A DNA stretch of 64,000 nt from assembly GCF_001421965.1 (NCBI RefSeq), contig NZ_LMLP01000001.1, positions 1,048,711-1,112,710 on the forward strand, written 5' to 3'. Shown here piece by piece: positions 8,504 through 17,406 of this stretch (the stretch's first letter is position 1; each line of letters begins with the position of its first letter). Under the pieces are notes generated by a model that was not told the origin of the DNA, searched no databases, and saw only the letters and a list, made by a program, of their open reading frames with translations. The position numbers and the translations under genes are program-made. The DNA is from Sphingomonas sp. Leaf67 (GTDB lineage Bacteria > Pseudomonadota > Alphaproteobacteria > Sphingomonadales > Sphingomonadaceae).

Positions 8504-11500
8504 TCAGGCCGCCACCGTCTCCAGCACGTCGCGCACCTTGGTCAGCCGTTCGCCGGCATCCTCGATCCGCGCCGCGACGATCCACCGCCCGTTCTTTTCG
8601 GTCAGCCCGTCCACATCGGGCACGTCGCTGCCCCCCTGCGGCGTCAGGGCGATCGCCGCCGGGCCGGCATCGACCTTCGCCACCGCCGCCGCCTGCGCCA
8701 GCAACCGGATGCGCGCCAGATCGATAAGCAACCGCGCTTCCTCGGGCAGGGTGCCGAACCGGTCCTCCAGCTCCTCCTCGAACGCGTCGAGCGTGCCGGC
8801 GTCCTCGATCCGCGCAAGGCGACCATAGAGCATCAGCCGCATCTCGGTCTCGGGAATCCATTCTTCGGGCAGGCGCCCGGCAATGCCGAGATGCAGTTCG
8901 GGCACGACCCGGTCGACCACCTCGCCCCGTGCCGCGCGCAGCGCACGACCGAGCAGATACTGGTACAGATCGATGCCGATCAGCTTCATGTGCCCGGCCT
9001 GCGCTTCGCCAACCAGATCGCCCGCCCCGCGCAGGTCGAGGTCGCGCGCGCTGATCGCGAAGCCCGCGCCCAGCCGGTCGAACGCCTGCAACGTCCGCAG
9101 CCGCTTCAGCGTCGCCTCGGCGATCGAATGCTCGGGATCGGTCAGCAACAGGATCTGCCCGCGCCGCCCACCGCGTCCGACCCGCCCGCGCAACTGGTGT
9201 AGTTGCGACAGGCCGAACCGGTCGGCATGGTGGACGATCATCGTATTGGCGCGCGGCACGTCCAGCCCAGCCTCGATGATGTTGGTCGCCAGCAGCACGT
9301 CGCCCTCGCCATTGGCGAATCCGACCATCGCCGCGTCGATCTCCGCCGCCGGCATCTTGCCATGCGCGACGGTCAGGGTCAGTTCGGGCGCGATCTTGCG
9401 CAGCCGTTCCTCCAGCGGCGCGATATCCTCGATCCGCGGCACCACGACGAAGCTCTGCCCACCACGCGTGCGTTCGCGCAGCAAGGCGGTGCGGACCGTC
9501 ACCTCGTCGAACGCGGTCACCGCGGTACGGATCGGCTGGCGCAGCGCCGGCGGGGTGGCAAGGACCGACAATTGCTGCAACCCGATCAACGCGCTTTGCA
9601 GCGTGCGCGGGATCGGTGTCGCCGACAGCGTCATGACATGGTCGGCAATGTCGCGCAGGCGCGCCTTGTCCTTGGTGCCGAACCGCTGTTCCTCGTCGAT
9701 CACCACCAGTGCCAGATCGCGATAGTCGACATCCTTGCCCGCCACCGCCTGCGTCCCGATCACGACGCCGATCGATCCGTCGGCAAGGCCCGCCTTGACC
9801 CGCTTCTTCTCCGCCGCATCGGACAGGCGCGACAGGCCGGCGACCTCGATCCCGGTCCCCTCGAACCGGCGGCGAAAGGTTTCGACATGCTGGCGGACCA
9901 GCACCGTGGTCGGCGCGGCGATGGCGACCTGTCGCCCCGCCAGCGCGACGATCGCGGCGGCGCGCAGCGCGACCTCGGTCTTGCCATAGCCGACATCGCC
10001 GATGACCAGCCGGTCCATCGGACGCCCCGCAGCCAGATCGGCACGGGCGGCGGCGATGGCGCGCGCCTGATCGGGGGTTTCGGTGAACGGAAAGCCGGCG
10101 GCGAAGCGTTCATAGGTGGCGATATCTGCCTCGACAGCCGCGACCTCGATCGCATCGCGCTGCGCGGCGATCGCCGCCAGTTCGCGCGCGCTCTCGGCAA
10201 TCGCCGCGTCGATCGCGCCGCGCCGTTTCTGCCAGCTCGATCCGTCGAGCGCATCGAGCGTGACCGCATCACCGTCCGCGCCATAGCGCCAGATGCGGTC
10301 GGCCTCTGCCACCGGCACCAGCCGCCGCGCGCCCTTGGCATATTCCAGCACGACGGCGTCGCCCGCTTCCTCGCCGGGCAGTTGCTCCAGCCCGACGATG
10401 CGGCCGATGCCGAAATCCTCGTGAACGATCACGTCGCCGACCCGCAACTCGCCCGCCTCGGCGAACAACGGATTGGCGCTTGCCGCCGCCAGCTCGTCGC
10501 CCCGCGCCCGCCCGCCGAGCAGGTCGCCGCCGGTCACCACCGTCACGCCATCGGCCACGAAACCGCGATCGATCGGCGCGACCAGCAGCATCGCGCTGCC
10601 CGGCTCGGCGCGAACCGCTTCGTCCCACGACCCGATCGTCACCGGCTCGGTCCGGCCCAGCGTCGCCAGCCGCTTGCGCAGGAAACGCAGGTCGCGCGGA
10701 CTGCCGGCGAGCACCAGCCGTCCACCATCGAGCACCTCGCGGGCGAACTTGCCGAACGCACGCGTCGGTGCCCGGCTGGTGACGAAGCGCGGCGGCGGCG
10801 CGGCATCCGCCGGCACCTCGATCCGGTCGCGACCCTTCAGCAACTTGTCCCATGCCGTCCGGTCGACCAGCGCCGCCGCACCGCGCCGCCGCCGGCGCGT
10901 CGCATCCTCGGCAAGGTCGAGGAACCGCGCGCGCCGCCGCTCGACATCCGGGTCCATCGCCACCGCCGCTTCGGGCAGATGATCCAGCAGCGACACGCCC
11001 TCGGCCGTCACCGGCTCGGCGGCGCGGCCGATCGTCACCTCGCCCAGATCGGCATCGCCGCGCTGCGTAACCGGATCATAGCTGCGGATCGTGCGGATCG
11101 CGCCATCCTCGACGGTCACCCGGATCGGGCAGATCGCATCGGCGGGAAAGATGTCGACCACGCCGCCGCGCACCGCGACCTCGCCCGGTTCGTCGACCCG
11201 GTCGTCGACGATATAGCCCAGCTCGACCGCGCGTTCGGCAAAGTCCGCCATGTCGATCGGATCGCCGATCCGCAGCACCGGCGGCGCGGCATCGAAATCG
11301 TCCGGGGCGGCAACCCGCACCGCCGTCGCTTCCGGCGTGGTGATGCACGCGACGCGGCGACTGGTCACCGATGCGCGCCGCAACCGGCGCAGCGCCGCGA
11401 CCCGCGCCCCGGCATTGCCGGGCGATGCCGGTGCATCGTCACCGGGCAGCGCGTCGCTGGACTGAAGGTGGACCACCTCCACATCGGGCGCAATCGCGGT

Positions 11501-11659
11501 CAGCGCTGCCGCGATCGCGCCGGCGCGCAATTCGTCGGACGCGATGAACAGCACCGAACGCGTCGCTACCTCGCCCGCCAGCAGCGCCGCGACGGGTCCG
11601 ATCGCAGCGTCCGCCCCCTTCGCATCGGGTCGATCAGGGGCGGCGGTGGTGTTCGGCAT
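8504..11659 (-). CDS. Mfd-type (transcription-repair coupling factor family) DNA translocase, short form
   Basis: The 1051-residue protein has a UvrB-like N-terminal region, a RID/CarD-like segment ('VGDVIVHEDFGIGRIVGLE') near residue 420, and a RecG/Mfd translocase core with Walker A 'GDVGYGKTE' (about 555), 'DEEQRFG' (about 658), 'SATPIPRTL' (about 680) and the 'LHQLRGRVGR' motif VI. A C-terminal TRCF domain follows. It is about 100 residues shorter than typical Mfd, and its RID is divergent. Either it is the cell's Mfd or a shorter paralogue. Many sphingomonads carry canonical mfd beside sdhE, which is not present here. Confidence 0.85.
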   Translation of the reverse strand: MPNTTAAPDRPDAKGADAAIGPVAALLAGEVATRSVLFIASDELRAGAIAAALTAIAPDVEVVHLQSSDALPGDDAPASPGNAGARVAALRRLRRASVTSRRVACITTPEATAVRVAAPDDFDAAPPVLRIGDPIDMADFAERAVELGYIVDDRVDEPGEVAVRGGVVDIFPADAICPIRVTVEDGAIRTIRSYDPVTQRGDADLGEVTIGRAAEPVTAEGVSLLDHLPEAAVAMDPDVERRRARFLDLAEDATRRRRRGAAALVDRTAWDKLLKGRDRIEVPADAAPPPRFVTSRAPTRAFGKFAREVLDGGRLVLAGSPRDLRFLRKRLATLGRTEPVTIGSWDEAVRAEPGSAMLLVAPIDRGFVADGVTVVTGGDLLGGRARGDELAAASANPLFAEAGELRVGDVIVHEDFGIGRIVGLEQLPGEEAGDAVVLEYAKGARRLVPVAEADRIWRYGADGDAVTLDALDGSSWQKRRGAIDAAIAESARELAAIAAQRDAIEVAAVEADIATYERFAAGFPFTETPDQARAIAAARADLAAGRPMDRLVIGDVGYGKTEVALRAAAIVALAGRQVAIAAPTTVLVRQHVETFRRRFEGTGIEVAGLSRLSDAAEKKRVKAGLADGSIGVVIGTQAVAGKDVDYRDLALVVIDEEQRFGTKDKARLRDIADHVMTLSATPIPRTLQSALIGLQQLSVLATPPALRQPIRTAVTAFDEVTVRTALLRERTRGGQSFVVVPRIEDIAPLEERLRKIAPELTLTVAHGKMPAAEIDAAMVGFANGEGDVLLATNIIEAGLDVPRANTMIVHHADRFGLSQLHQLRGRVGRGGRRGQILLLTDPEHSIAEATLKRLRTLQAFDRLGAGFAISARDLDLRGAGDLVGEAQAGHMKLIGIDLYQYLLGRALRAARGEVVDRVVPELHLGIAGRLPEEWIPETEMRLMLYGRLARIEDAGTLDAFEEELEDRFGTLPEEARLLIDLARIRLLAQAAAVAKVDAGPAAIALTPQGGSDVPDVDGLTEKNGRWIVAARIEDAGERLTKVRDVLETVAA

Positions 11660-11806
11660 AGCGGAGGTCCCGGCAAGGCCCTGAAGACGGGCGGAGATGC
11701 AAACCCAACGAAGCGTCTGCCGCGTCCGTTCCTGCGGCCTGTCGCATGGGGCCGGCCGCTGCTATGCAAGCGGGACTGCCGGTTCGCCGGTGCTTTGGAG
11801 ACGCCG

Positions 11807-12754
11807 ATGCCCTCGATCCTGCTGCGCTTCGGCGCCGCGTTCAGCCTGATGACCGCCCTGCCCGCCATGGCGCAGACCGCACCGGCCCCGGCCGCCGAAG
11901 CCCCGGCTGCCGATGCTCCGGCCGACACCGAAGCTGCCGCCCCGCGCGAAGCCGATCCGGCGCTGTGGGTGGTCAGGGACAAGGACACGACCATCTATCT
12001 GTTCGGGACGATCCACGTCCTGAAACCCGGCCTGTCGTGGTTCGACGAAGCGGTGAAGACTGCCTTCGACAAATCGAACGAGGTCGTGCTCGAAATCCCG
12101 ATGCCGACCCCCGAACAGGCGCAGGCGGCGGTGATGAAGTCCGCCGTCAACGTGACCGGTCCGAAGCTCAGCGAAAAGCTGCCCGCCGCCGAACGCGACG
12201 CCTATGCCAGGGCGGTGGCCGATGCCGGCCTGCCGGCGGGCGCGCTCGAACAGCTCGACCCGTGGTTCGCCGCTTCGACGCTCACGCTCGTGACCTTGCA
12301 GAAGCAGGGCTATGATCCCCAAAGCGGTGCCGAACAGACCATCTCGCAGGCGGCGAAGGTCGCGGGCAAGCCGGTCACCGGCCTCGAAACGCTCGAACAG
12401 CAGTTCGGCTTCTTCGACGCCCTGTCCGATGCCGCGCAGGTCACTTTCTTGAGCGAAACGATCAAGGAACTGCCGACCGCCGGCGAACAGATCGACAAGA
12501 TGGTCGACCAATGGGCCAAGGGCGATCCCGCCGCGCTCGCCGCGACGATGAACGAGGACATGACCGTCTCCCCCGAACTGCGCCGCGTCCTGCTGACCGA
12601 CCGCAACGCCCGCTGGGCGAAGTGGATCGAGGAACGGATGAAGCGCCCCGGCACCGTCTTCGTCGCGGTCGGCGCGGGCCATCTGGCCGGCACCGGCAGC
12701 GTGCAGGACGCGCTCAAGCGCTACAAGCTGCGCGCGACGCGGGTGAAGTACTGA
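11807..12754 (+). CDS. TraB/GumN family protein, secreted
   Basis: The 315-residue product has a signal peptide ending near 'AMAQTA' (residue 23), an alanine/proline-rich linker, and then the TraB/GumN family's 'IYLFGTIHVLKPG' motif (about 63-75) and C-terminal 'AVGAGHLAG' motif. The conserved GTIH and GxGH histidines support a metal-dependent hydrolase fold, known in animal TIKI proteins. The bacterial substrate is not known. The ATG at 11807 has a TTGGAG ribosome site. It is divergent from the Mfd-type gene. Confidence 0.85.
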   Translation: MPSILLRFGAAFSLMTALPAMAQTAPAPAAEAPAADAPADTEAAAPREADPALWVVRDKDTTIYLFGTIHVLKPGLSWFDEAVKTAFDKSNEVVLEIPMPTPEQAQAAVMKSAVNVTGPKLSEKLPAAERDAYARAVADAGLPAGALEQLDPWFAASTLTLVTLQKQGYDPQSGAEQTISQAAKVAGKPVTGLETLEQQFGFFDALSDAAQVTFLSETIKELPTAGEQIDKMVDQWAKGDPAALAATMNEDMTVSPELRRVLLTDRNARWAKWIEERMKRPGTVFVAVGAGHLAGTGSVQDALKRYKLRATRVKY

Positions 12755-12762
12755 CGCTGCTG

Positions 12763-12788
12763 CTCCCCTCCCTGCCAAGGGAGGGGAG
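12763..12788. terminator. Perfect 11-bp hairpin after the TraB/GumN gene
   Basis: Arms CTCCCCTCCCT (12763-12773) and its exact complement (12778-12788) enclose a four-base loop, nine bases after the TraB/GumN stop. No T-run follows on the plus strand, so termination is likely but not certain. Confidence 0.6.
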
Positions 12789-12808
12789 TAAAAGCCCCCC
12801 AAAAGAAA

Positions 12809-12836
12809 ACGGCCGGCGGATCGCTCCGCCGGCCGT
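12809..12836 (-). terminator. Intrinsic terminator of the small lipoprotein gene
   Basis: Perfect 12-bp arms (12809-12820 and 12825-12836) enclose TCGC. On the minus strand the hairpin is followed by GTTTTCTTTT. It lies about 50 bases after the stop of the minus-strand lipoprotein gene, so it is a strong intrinsic terminator for that gene. Confidence 0.85.
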
Positions 12837-12888
12837 CAGGCACGGTTTCCGAGTTGCGGCCCGGAAGGCGGCCGCATCGGCAATCACA

Positions 12889-13272
12889 TCACGCGTTGCA
12901 GGTCTGCGCCGCCTTGCCCGGCTGGGTCAGGGTGATGCTCTTCGGGCTACCGGTCAGGCTGTAGCCGCCCTCGGCGGTCAGCGGCTTGCCCTTTTCCTCG
13001 GCCTTCAGGCGGACGGGCATGTCGCCCTGCTTGCTGCGGAAATTCGCCTGCGTGTCGCCATCGAAGAAGTCGACATAGACGAGCGTGTTGTCCTTGCAGC
13101 GGAACGTCACGCTCGCCTTGACGGGCGGCGGCAGTTCCACGGGTGCGCGGTTGGCGACTTCGGCGGCCAGCGGATCGGCGGCGCGGGTGTCGAGCTGTTC
13201 CGGCTGCGACTGACCGCAAGCCGAAAGGGCGAAGGCCGCGGCAGTGGCGGCAAGGAGAAGGGGGTGCTTCAT
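12889..13272 (-). CDS. Small lipoprotein, possibly MliC-like (C-type lysozyme inhibitor family)
   Basis: The 127-residue product has a lipoprotein signal with lipobox LSAC (about residues 16-19). The mature domain has a 'FRCKDN' cysteine early and a final 'TCNA' cysteine, separated by beta-rich sequence with 'GGYSLTG', which resembles MliC/PliC lysozyme inhibitors. The match is to overall pattern, so the function is tentative. A start at 13356 is possible in frame, but the ATG at 13272 begins the signal peptide directly. Confidence 0.65.
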   Translation of the reverse strand: MKHPLLLAATAAAFALSACGQSQPEQLDTRAADPLAAEVANRAPVELPPPVKASVTFRCKDNTLVYVDFFDGDTQANFRSKQGDMPVRLKAEEKGKPLTAEGGYSLTGSPKSITLTQPGKAAQTCNA

Positions 13273-13362
13273 AGGATTAAAGCCGTTCGCAAACGCAAAC
13301 GTTTTCGTCAAGCAGGGTTGTGCACCGCGCAACGGCCGCCCGTCGCGGCGTGGCACGCCCGG

Positions 13363-14415
13363 TCAGGCGGCGGAAAAGGCGAACCGCATGACGCTGTTCC
13401 ACCGCGCGCCCGGGTCCAGTCGCGCCGACGGAAATTCCGGCCGGTTCGGCGTATCGGGCCATGCCTGCGGCTCCAGACACACGGCATCGCCCTGCCGGTA
13501 CAGCCGCCCGTCCTTGCCCGGCTCCGCCCCGCCGAGGAAATTGCCCGAATAGAGTTGCAGCCCCGGCGCGGTGATCGACAGCGTCATGACCCGCCCCGAT
13601 TCCGGATCGGTCAGCACGGCGGCGGCGCGCAACGTACCCGCGTCCCCGCGCACGATGAAATTATGGTCGTAGCCGCGCCCGATCGCGATCTGCTCGTCCT
13701 GCCCGTCGCGCACCCGGTCGCCGATCGCATGGGGGGTGCGGAAGTCGAACGGCGTGCCCGCGACGCCGCGCTGCTCGCCGGTCGGGATCGCGGTCGCATC
13801 GACCGGCAGATACGCATCCGCCTCGATCGTCAGCAAATGGCGCAGCGCCTCGCCCCGCCCGCCCAGGTCGAAGAACGCATGGTTGGTCAGGTTGACGACC
13901 GTCGGCGCATCGCTCGTCGCATCATAGTCGATCGTCAGCGCCTGCGACGTCAGGCGATAGGTCGCGCCCGCCCGCAACGTCCCCGGATAGCCGGCATCGC
14001 CATCGGGGCTGGTCAGCGTCAGCCGCACCCACGCCGCATCGTCGTCGTTGCCGATCTCGGCCACGTCCCACAGCCGCTGGTCGAATCCGTCCGACCCGCC
14101 GTGCAGATGGTTGGGCGCATTGTTGGTTTCGAGGGTGTAGGTCCGCCCGTCGAGGCTGAACCGCCCGCCCGCGATCCGGTTGGCATAGCGGCCGACCGTC
14201 ACCCCGAACCATGACGGCCGGTCGCGATAGGATTGCACGTCGTCGAACCCCAGCACGACATCGGCCACCGCCCCGTCACGATCGGGCACGCACAGCGATT
14301 GCAGCGTCGCCCCGAACGGCAGGATACGCGCCGACAGCGCCCCCGCGCGAAGCTCGATCGCCTCGGCGGGCGCGCCGTCCAGCGTGCCGAAGGGAATGCG
14401 TTTCGCGTCCATCAT
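13363..14415 (-). CDS. galM: Aldose 1-epimerase (mutarotase)
   Basis: The enzyme interconverts alpha and beta anomers of hexoses. The 350-residue protein has the GalM features 'GVTVGRYANRI', 'NNAPNHLHGG' with catalytic histidine, 'VVNLTNHAFFDLGG', and the late 'LQLYSGNFL' segment. Tandem ATGs are at 14415 and 14412. A further in-frame extension to 14463 would read through a palindromic repeat, giving an 'MDPRLRGDDG' leader that is an artefact. It is downstream of GH31 and GH35 on the same strand, consistent with sugar use. Confidence 0.92.
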   Translation of the reverse strand: MMDAKRIPFGTLDGAPAEAIELRAGALSARILPFGATLQSLCVPDRDGAVADVVLGFDDVQSYRDRPSWFGVTVGRYANRIAGGRFSLDGRTYTLETNNAPNHLHGGSDGFDQRLWDVAEIGNDDDAAWVRLTLTSPDGDAGYPGTLRAGATYRLTSQALTIDYDATSDAPTVVNLTNHAFFDLGGRGEALRHLLTIEADAYLPVDATAIPTGEQRGVAGTPFDFRTPHAIGDRVRDGQDEQIAIGRGYDHNFIVRGDAGTLRAAAVLTDPESGRVMTLSITAPGLQLYSGNFLGGAEPGKDGRLYRQGDAVCLEPQAWPDTPNRPEFPSARLDPGARWNSVMRFAFSAA

Positions 14416-14435
14416 ACCCCGTCTCCCAAACCGCC

Positions 14436-14533
14436 CGTCATCCCCGCGCAGGCGGGGATCCATTGCCGCCCACGATGCGACCCTTGCGCAGCGACAGCGT
14501 ATATGGATTCCCGCCTTCGCGGGAAGGACGGGG
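14436..14533. repeat. Pair of inverted dRS3-like palindromes
   Basis: Two short palindromic units, about 14436-14463 (ATCCCC-N8-GGGGAT core) and 14504-14531 (ATTCCC-GCCTTCGC-GGGAA), face each other across about 40 bases. They fill the gap between GH31 and galM and resemble the unit at 7504-7529. Together they can fold as two small hairpins or one longer one. Confidence 0.75.
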
Positions 14534-14535
14534 GT

Positions 14536-17406
14536 TTATCGCGTCTGCGGCCGCCCCGACAACGGCACGCTCACCGCCCGCCCGTCATAGACGAACGCCG
14601 TCGCCGCATTGTCGGCGAAGTCCGGCGCGACCGCCTTGCCCGGCGTGTGGAAGCGCACCGACATCGACCGCTTCGCCGTCATGCCCGCAAAGCTGCCCTT
14701 GCGCGCGCCGATCGTCAGCGTCTTCGTCGCCTCGTTCCACGTCAGCGGAATCTGCGACGACTGCCCCTCGCGATAGCCTTCGCTCAGGCCGTCATCCTCG
14801 AACAGCGTGTACGCCCCGTCCTTGCCGGTGAACACATGCAGCACATAGGGCGCGTCGAGCTTTTCGGCGGTCGACTGCACCGCCGCACCCGTCGGCACGA
14901 TCGATCCCGCACGGACATAGAGCGGCAGCACCGCGATCGGGGCAGCGGCAGTGATCGTCTGCCCGCCCTTCACATAGGCACCGGTCGTGAAGTCGTACCA
15001 GTCGGCCCCGGCCGGCAGATACACCGACCGGCTGGTCGCGCGGAACTGCGTGACCGGCGCGACGAGGAACGCCGATCCGAACATATATTCGTCGTCGACG
15101 CCCCAGCTCTTGCGGTCGGCGGTGAAGTCCATCGCCAGCCCGCGCATCATCGTCCCGTCGCGATGCCACGTCTCCGCCGCCAGCGACGTGATATACGGCA
15201 GCAGGCGATAGCGCAGCCGGTCATAGGTCGCGAGCGCGTCGTACAGCGCCGGATCGCTTGCCCCCAGTTCATAGATTTCGCGATACGGCGTCTCGCCATG
15301 GCTGCGGAACAGCGGGCTGAACGCGCCGAACTGGAACCAGCGCAGGTTCAGTTCCTTCCATTCGGCCAGATGCGCCGGGTCCTTGCTGGCATAACGATCC
15401 TCGACCGCGAAGCCGCCGATATCATGGGTCCAGTTGGGAATGCCCGACATCGACAAATTGACCCCCGCCGAAATCTGGTCGCGCAGATCGTCCCAGCGCG
15501 ATGCGACGTCGCCCGACCACAAAGCGGCACTGGCGCGCTGGATGCCGCCATAGCCCGACCGGGTCAGAATGAACGGCCGCACATCGGGCTTGGCGACGCG
15601 CAATCCGTCGGCGACCCCCTCGGCATGGACCAGCGGATAGCTGTTGAAGAATTCTTCGCCCGGCCCCTGCGCGGTCGGTCCCATCCGGTCGATGCGCTGC
15701 TCGATCGACAGGTTCGAATGGATGTCCGGCTCGGTCGCGTCCATCCACCACGCGTCGAAGCCCTTGTCGACCAACGCCTCCTTCATCTGCCGGAAATAGA
15801 TCGCGCGCGCTTCGGGCGCATAAGGATCGTAATCGGTGTTCAGATAGCCCTTGCCGACCCAGTCGCGTTCCTTCGCGATCAGATTACCCTGATACAGATA
15901 GCCCTTGGCGGCCAGTTCCTGCGCGTTCCTGGTGTTCGGATAGAATTTCGGCCACACCGAAATCATGATTCGCGCGTTTTGGGCATGGACGGTGTCGACC
16001 ATCGCCTGCGGCCTGGGGAAACGCTTGGTGTCGAAACAGTGGCAGCCCCACTGGTCCTCGGGCCAGTAGAACCAGTCCTGCACGATATTGTCGAGCGGCA
16101 GGCCGCGCTTGCGATATTCGGCGACGACACCCTCGACCTCGGCCTGGGTGTTGTAGCGCTGGCGGCTCTGCCAGAAACCATAGGCCCAGCGCGGCATCAA
16201 CGCCGCCTTGCCGGTCAGCGCGCGGTATCCGGCGATGACGCCGTCCATGTTCTTGCCCGCCACATAATAATAATCGAGCGCATGGGCGACGTCCGACGAC
16301 CACCACAGCGAATGGCGGTCGGCCTGCGGCAACGGATCGTTCTGGAACAGCGCGATATAGCCGGCATTCGGCTCCCACTCGATCCGCACTTCGGCGGCTT
16401 TCCCGGCGGTCATCGGCAGGTCGAAATTGTGGAACCACGGGTTCCAGTTCTGCCGCCAGCGGTTGAGCACTTCCTTGCCGTCGACGAATACCTTCACATA
16501 GCTCGACGAATAAAGGCGGAATTTCTGGACGCCGGTCATGGTCGGCACGACGGTGCCGGTCCACACCACCTTCTGCGTCTGCACCGCATTGCCGGCGGTA
16601 TTCTGTCCGGTGGTCGCCGCGACGGTCTGTGCCTTCGCCTCCGCCGGCCAGTTCGCCTGATCCTTGATGAACTGATAGTTGATCGTCGGCTCGCTGCGCG
16701 TGACGGCCAGCCGGTCGCCCAGATAATATTGCGCCTGCCACCCGGCCTGCCCGCCGGACATGACCTTCATCCCGTCGCCGACCAGCCGGTAGGGCTGCGG
16801 ATTGCCGAAGCGGGTGATGCCGTTATTGTCCCACAACACCCCGTAATTCTTCGTCGATACGACGAACGGGATGCCGATATCCATATTGTGCTGGGCGAGT
16901 TCGACGTCCTCGCCATTGTAATTCATCTGCCGGTTCTGGTGCTGGCCCAGGCCGTAGAATCCTTCGTCGGTGCCGCGGTTGAACTGCTGCCGGATCGAGA
17001 CGAACTGCTCGCCCCCGGCACTGCGCGGCACGAACGCGGCGCGCGGCGCTTCCTCCAGCGTCAGCTGGCCCGCGGCATCGCGGAACCGGACCTGCCCGTC
17101 ATCGGTGTCGATCTCGGCCGATCCACCGGCGGCCTTGACCACGACCATGCCCCGCGTCTCGCGTACCGTGAAGTCGCCGGCGGGTTTGGCGGTCACCATC
17201 AGGCTGTCGGGCGTGTCGAGGCGGGCATCGGGCACCGCCGTCACCCGGAACCGGTCGGGACCATAGACCAGCACCCGTACCCGCTTGGCCGGGCCGGCAT
17301 CGGGGGTCACGACCACCCCGCCCGGCACCTTGGCCACTTCGGCGGCCAGCGCCGGCAGCGATACCGACAGGGCAAGCGACAACAGCGTCCAGCGAAGCGT
17401 CTTCAT
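14536..17406 (-). CDS. GH31 glycoside hydrolase, probable alpha-xylosidase with PA14 insert
   Basis: The 956-residue protein has a signal peptide ending near 'ALAAE' (residue 22), an N-terminal beta domain, a PA14-like insert (about 240-380, 'VKVFVDGKEVL'), and the GH31 barrel with nucleophile motif 'WWMDATEPD' near residue 553 and 'WSGDVASRWDDL'. PA14-containing GH31 enzymes beside GH35 enzymes typically remove xylose from xyloglucan oligosaccharides. Alpha-glucosidase activity cannot be excluded. It overlaps the GH35 stop by one base, so they are co-transcribed, with galM downstream. Confidence 0.9.
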   Translation of the reverse strand: MKTLRWTLLSLALSVSLPALAAEVAKVPGGVVVTPDAGPAKRVRVLVYGPDRFRVTAVPDARLDTPDSLMVTAKPAGDFTVRETRGMVVVKAAGGSAEIDTDDGQVRFRDAAGQLTLEEAPRAAFVPRSAGGEQFVSIRQQFNRGTDEGFYGLGQHQNRQMNYNGEDVELAQHNMDIGIPFVVSTKNYGVLWDNNGITRFGNPQPYRLVGDGMKVMSGGQAGWQAQYYLGDRLAVTRSEPTINYQFIKDQANWPAEAKAQTVAATTGQNTAGNAVQTQKVVWTGTVVPTMTGVQKFRLYSSSYVKVFVDGKEVLNRWRQNWNPWFHNFDLPMTAGKAAEVRIEWEPNAGYIALFQNDPLPQADRHSLWWSSDVAHALDYYYVAGKNMDGVIAGYRALTGKAALMPRWAYGFWQSRQRYNTQAEVEGVVAEYRKRGLPLDNIVQDWFYWPEDQWGCHCFDTKRFPRPQAMVDTVHAQNARIMISVWPKFYPNTRNAQELAAKGYLYQGNLIAKERDWVGKGYLNTDYDPYAPEARAIYFRQMKEALVDKGFDAWWMDATEPDIHSNLSIEQRIDRMGPTAQGPGEEFFNSYPLVHAEGVADGLRVAKPDVRPFILTRSGYGGIQRASAALWSGDVASRWDDLRDQISAGVNLSMSGIPNWTHDIGGFAVEDRYASKDPAHLAEWKELNLRWFQFGAFSPLFRSHGETPYREIYELGASDPALYDALATYDRLRYRLLPYITSLAAETWHRDGTMMRGLAMDFTADRKSWGVDDEYMFGSAFLVAPVTQFRATSRSVYLPAGADWYDFTTGAYVKGGQTITAAAPIAVLPLYVRAGSIVPTGAAVQSTAEKLDAPYVLHVFTGKDGAYTLFEDDGLSEGYREGQSSQIPLTWNEATKTLTIGARKGSFAGMTAKRSMSVRFHTPGKAVAPDFADNAATAFVYDGRAVSVPLSGRPQTR

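Noticed and set aside
9203-11800. Long plus-strand open frame running into the TraB/GumN gene
   Set aside because: It is the antisense of the Mfd-type helicase; composition is arginine-rich without motifs. Only the part from 11807 is coding.
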